Source of the DNA: CAZJAD01 sp964543855
Lineage (GTDB): Bacteria > Electryoneota > RPQS01 > DYHQ01
Length of the DNA stretch: 16,865 nucleotides
Reading direction: 5' to 3'
NCBI GenBank assembly: GCA_964543855.1
Contig: CAZJAD010000044.1
Coordinates: 1 to 16,865, forward strand
Position 1 is the stretch's first letter, and each line of letters begins with the position of its first letter. Made by a program: the position numbers and the translations under genes. The notes under the pieces are model-generated. The model was not told where the DNA came from. It was given only the letters and a program-made list of their open reading frames with translations, and searched no databases. Shown here piece after piece: positions 15,015-16,865 of this stretch.

Positions 15015-15017
15015 GAT

Positions 15018-15524
15018 TCACGCAAACTGACTCGCTGTGGACCTGGCCAACACCTTTTCCTTCATAATGACCTTTTCACGCAGTTCCAGAAGGCCCGCGA
15101 TCAATGCTTCGGGCCTGGGAGGGCAACCCGGCACATAAACATCCACCGGCACAATCTGATCCACACCCTTGACCACGCTGTAGCCATATTTCCAGTAAGG
15201 TCCACCGCAATTGGCGCAAGACCCCATCGCGATCACCCATTTTGGGTCCGCCATCTGGTGATAAACGCGCTTGAGCCGCGAGGCCATCTTGAAAGTGACG
15301 GTTCCCGAGACAATCATCAAATCCGCCTGACGCGGACTCGGGCGGAAGAAAGTCCCGAACCGATCAAGGTCGTAACGCGACGCGCCCGTGCACATCATTT
15401 CAATCGCACAGCAGGCGAGACCAAAGGTCACCGCCCACAGTGACCGTGACCGGCCCCAGTTAAAGATCTTGTCAACCGATGTGATAATGATGTTGTCGCC
15501 GAAGCGACCTTCAAGAATACCCAT
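15018..15524 (-). CDS. nuoB: NADH-quinone oxidoreductase subunit B (cluster N2)
   Basis: The peripheral-arm subunit that carries the terminal iron-sulfur cluster N2, which donates electrons to quinone. Over 168 residues the four ligands are Cys38 and Cys39 (LACCAIEMM), Cys103 (GSCANCGG) and Cys134 (VPGCPPRPEA). The N-terminal ITSVDKIFNWGRSRSLW segment is typical. The start is ATG 15524, 39 nt after the nuoA stop, with no clear ribosome-binding site. The next gene, a small secreted protein, begins 3 nt after its stop in place of nuoC. Confidence 0.98.
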   Translation of the reverse strand: MGILEGRFGDNIIITSVDKIFNWGRSRSLWAVTFGLACCAIEMMCTGASRYDLDRFGTFFRPSPRQADLMIVSGTVTFKMASRLKRVYHQMADPKWVIAMGSCANCGGPYWKYGYSVVKGVDQIVPVDVYVPGCPPRPEALIAGLLELREKVIMKEKVLARSTASQFA

Positions 15525-15563
15525 AGTTGTCTCGCATGAATAACTTCGGGTCCCGGTTTTGGC

Positions 15564-16016
15564 CTACGAGCTGGCCGTCACTTCCGAAGTGGCAGACGCG
15601 GGAGCGATCTCCGCGCGCGACCCTGCCTGCATCTTGGATTCCAGCTCCTCTTGCGGCAGGCGAATCCACTCCAGGTCGCCCTTAGCCCAGACATAAGCCA
15701 GCCCGGCCAGAAGAATGACCAAAAAGATGACCATTTCCACCCACGCCCACAGCCCGAGACGACGATAAACCACCGCCCACGGATAAAGAAAAACCGCCTC
15801 GACATCAAAAATGATGAAAATGAGAGCGATAATGTAGAACCGGCTGTTAAACCGAATCCACGAAGGGCCGCGGGTCACTTCTCCGCATTCGTAGGTGGCC
15901 AGTTTTGTCGGGTTGGGCTTGGAAGGAGCCAGCAGCCGGGAGATAAGCAGCACAACGAAGACCAGAATGGCCGCTGCCAGCAAAAAGAGGATCACGGGGA
16001 AAAAGGAGGCGAACAT
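15564..16016 (-). CDS. nuoA: NADH-quinone oxidoreductase subunit A
   Basis: A three-helix membrane subunit at the junction of the two arms of complex I, first gene of the operon. Over 150 residues the conserved loop YECGE carries Cys44, and the second helix has Asp71 and Glu73 in FDVEAVFLYPW. The C-terminal tail after about residue 120 is longer than in short NuoA proteins and rich in Ala, Ser and Glu. The start is ATG 16016, with no Shine-Dalgarno sequence but a promoter about 80 nt upstream. nuoB follows after 39 nt. Confidence 0.97.
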   Translation of the reverse strand: MFASFFPVILFLLAAAILVFVVLLISRLLAPSKPNPTKLATYECGEVTRGPSWIRFNSRFYIIALIFIIFDVEAVFLYPWAVVYRRLGLWAWVEMVIFLVILLAGLAYVWAKGDLEWIRLPQEELESKMQAGSRAEIAPASATSEVTASS

Positions 16017-16096
16017 AGGATGCGTAGTAGGAAGACGAGGCTAAGCCGTTAATCCAAAGGTTTGTAGATGGGACCTGGAACAAACTCGAAGTTCTT

Positions 16097-16124
16097 AATA
16101 TAGAAGTTTTTTCTCAAAATGCAA
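16097..16124 (-). promoter_or_regulatory. Probable nuo operon promoter
   Basis: On the minus strand TTGCAT (16119-16124) and TATATT (16097-16102) are 16 nt apart in an AT-rich stretch. This predicts a transcript start near 16090 and a leader of about 75 nt before nuoA. The -10 box matches the sigma-70 consensus at five of six positions and the -35 at four. It is divergent from the promoter at 16170-16198. Confidence 0.55.
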
Positions 16125-16169
16125 CATCAAATGCCGAAATTTGACCGGCTTATTTTTGTGAAATTTTTC

Positions 16170-16198
16170 TTGACTCTAAACTGATGGGATATTATATT
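16170..16198 (+). promoter_or_regulatory. Consensus-like promoter of the candidate RNA
   Basis: TTGACT (16170-16175) and TATATT (16193-16198) are 17 nt apart, each one base from the sigma-70 consensus. It points away from nuoA and predicts a transcript start near 16205. No convincing coding frame follows before the terminator at 16614. Confidence 0.7.
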
Positions 16199-16204
16199 AG
16201 GAAG

Positions 16205-16640
16205 CGAAGAGGACATTCTACATAAGCTCTTTTATAGACTTTTGCGCTCAAACGAGCGGACTTCCCCGCTTATTTCGCTTAGAAACAAGTGCTTCGTGCA
16301 ATTCTCACCTCGTCTTACGCACCTGGGGAGCATGATTGCACTTGGGGGATAGCTGGTACGGGACACCCCTCCCTTGTCCCTGTTACCATCTTGCACCTGG
16401 GGGAACGGCACATGGCGTAAGGAGTCGTTACGAGTCCTTATGTCTGCCAAGTTCATTTTTGCCTCCCGCCGAGGTGGGGTCCGGCCCGCAAGGGCCGGAC
16501 CTTCCGCGGCGTCCGACCCTTGAAATCCCTACCCTCGGCTCATCCCCGCCTGACCGAGGGACTATTCCCTCCGACCTTTCTTCCCCACCCAAGGGTCGGA
16601 GGGGAATGCATAGCCCCCGCCCATAGGCGGGGGTTTTTTC
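16205..16640 (+). ncRNA. Candidate structured non-coding RNA of unknown class
   Basis: The stretch lies between a strong promoter and a strong terminator and has no protein-like frame; the longest ones are rich in Pro, Gly, Arg and Ser. Stems seen: AAGCGAA/TTCGCTT (16202-16208 with 16274-16280, just at the predicted start); CGCTC/GAGCG (16245-16258); GGTA plus GGGACA with TGTCCC plus TACC (16355-16387); a long imperfect hairpin with TAAGGA/TCCTTA (16407-16448); a 10-bp GC-rich stem closed by a GCAA tetraloop (16478-16501); CCCTCGG/CCGAGGG (16532-16560); then two stems that compete for 16590-16607. Three GCACYTGGGG copies lie in the middle. I compared it from memory with RNase P RNA, tmRNA, SRP RNA and common riboswitches and saw none of their hallmark motifs. 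It could be a trans-acting RNA, or a leader for mutY ending at an attenuator. Confidence 0.55.
16614..16639 (+). terminator. Intrinsic terminator of the candidate RNA
   Basis: CCCCCGCC (16614-16621) pairs with GGCGGGGG (16626-16633) around CATA and is followed directly by six T (16634-16639). It is a textbook rho-independent terminator in the plus direction; there is no U-tract for the minus direction. It ends transcripts from 16205, 10 nt before the mutY promoter. Confidence 0.88.
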
Positions 16641-16649
16641 TCACCTCTG

Positions 16650-16678
16650 TTGAAACACCCTGAAATCTTTCCTATATT
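16650..16678 (+). promoter_or_regulatory. Promoter upstream of the mutY-like gene
   Basis: TTGAAA (16650-16655) and TATATT (16673-16678) are 17 nt apart, each one mismatch from the sigma-70 consensus. The predicted start is near 16685, giving a leader of roughly 100 nt before the TTG codon at 16783. I see nothing else in 16685-16782. Confidence 0.65.
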
Positions 16679-16782
16679 GTCGGAAGCGATACGCCTCGTG
16701 CTTCGCAACCGCGCAGCACGACTTCGACCCCACACAAGCACTTTCCTGACGGGCACATTCCTCCAGAGAGCCTGAACATCCT

Positions 16783-16865
16783 TTGAAAAACACCGCCAAA
16801 CCGATCTCACCGTCAGCGCTTCGGCGACTGATTCGCTGGTACAGCACTCACAAGCGTGATCTGCC
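16783..16865 (+). CDS. mutY: A/G-specific adenine glycosylase (MutY), 5' end only
   Basis: The frame runs off the right edge. From a TTG at 16783 it reads MKNTAKPISPSALRR then LIRWYSTHKRDLP, matching the start of MutY, where an L-x-x-WY-x-x-x-x-RDLPWR segment opens the helix-hairpin-helix glycosylase domain that removes adenine opposite 8-oxoguanine. The frame has no ATG; the only stop upstream is at 16747-16749, so TTG 16783 is the likely start, although the ribosome-binding site is poor. Only about 27 residues are visible, so the call rests on this one motif. It has its own promoter. Confidence 0.72.
   Translation, partial: MKNTAKPISPSALRRLIRWYSTHKRDL

Noticed and set aside
16232..16456. 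Minus-strand 74-codon frame upstream of nuoA
   Set aside because: Unconvincing composition, no ribosome-binding site, and it overlaps the hairpins of the candidate RNA.
16336..16626. Plus-strand 96-codon frame inside the candidate RNA
   Set aside because: Rich in Pro, Gly, Arg and Ser with no recognisable fold, no ribosome-binding site, and it runs through the terminator stem; better explained as structured RNA.
16641..16847. Minus-strand 68-codon frame with five Cys near the right end
   Set aside because: It overlaps the mutY promoter and mutY start on the other strand; the Cys residues do not form a known pattern and no ribosome-binding site is seen.
1..16865. CRISPR arrays, tRNA or rRNA genes, insertion sequences
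   Set aside because: No regularly spaced repeats with unique spacers beyond the 27-bp tandem units (which have no spacers), no tRNA-like cloverleaf or rRNA sequence noticed, and no transposase frame.

Overview
The window is a bacterial, metagenome-style scaffold. It has one run of 100 Ns, a GC-rich coding style and tight gene packing. It carries most of a respiratory complex I (NADH-quinone oxidoreductase, nuo) operon on the minus strand. Several nuo genes have little or no Shine-Dalgarno sequence. That, with the 11-subunit type of complex I set and a cytosolic NuoI with a charged C-terminal tail, would fit an uncultured lineage of the Bacteroidetes/FCB sort. This placement is a guess from style, not from any search.

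Layout, right to left (the direction of nuo transcription): the start of a mutY-like gene on the plus strand with its own promoter (16650-16865); a roughly 435-nt plus-strand unit with a consensus promoter, several strong stems and an intrinsic terminator but no convincing ORF (16170-16640), read as a candidate structured RNA; the divergent nuo promoter (16097-16124); nuoA, nuoB, two small secreted unknowns, nuoC, nuoD, a cytoplasmic unknown, nuoH, nuoI, nuoJ, nuoK, and a membrane glycosyltransferase 4 nt after nuoK. There is then a plus-strand SAM methyltransferase, a minus-strand polysaccharide deacetylase, nuoL (cut by the assembly gap), nuoM, a dCMP deaminase, nuoN and a bidirectional terminator. 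The left end holds the 3' end of an unknown plus-strand gene.

The nuo genes encode the quinone-reducing arm (NuoB, C, D, I) and the whole proton-pumping membrane arm (NuoA, H, J, K, L, M, N). The NADH-oxidising module NuoE/F/G is absent from its usual place between nuoD and nuoH, where an unknown 192-residue protein sits instead. The electron donor therefore cannot be read from this locus. The canonical order is broken at four places by non-nuo genes: between B and C, D and H, K and L, and M and N. The K/L break is a three-gene envelope-polysaccharide set (glycosyltransferase, methyltransferase, deacetylase) with one gene on the opposite strand, so nuoLMN probably do not depend only on the nuoA promoter.

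Small palindromic repeats lie in or beside several of these junctions. One is a 25-nt element present in two places; one copy overlaps the first possible start codon of the dCMP deaminase. The other sits at the end of three 27-bp-period tandem units between nuoH and nuoI.
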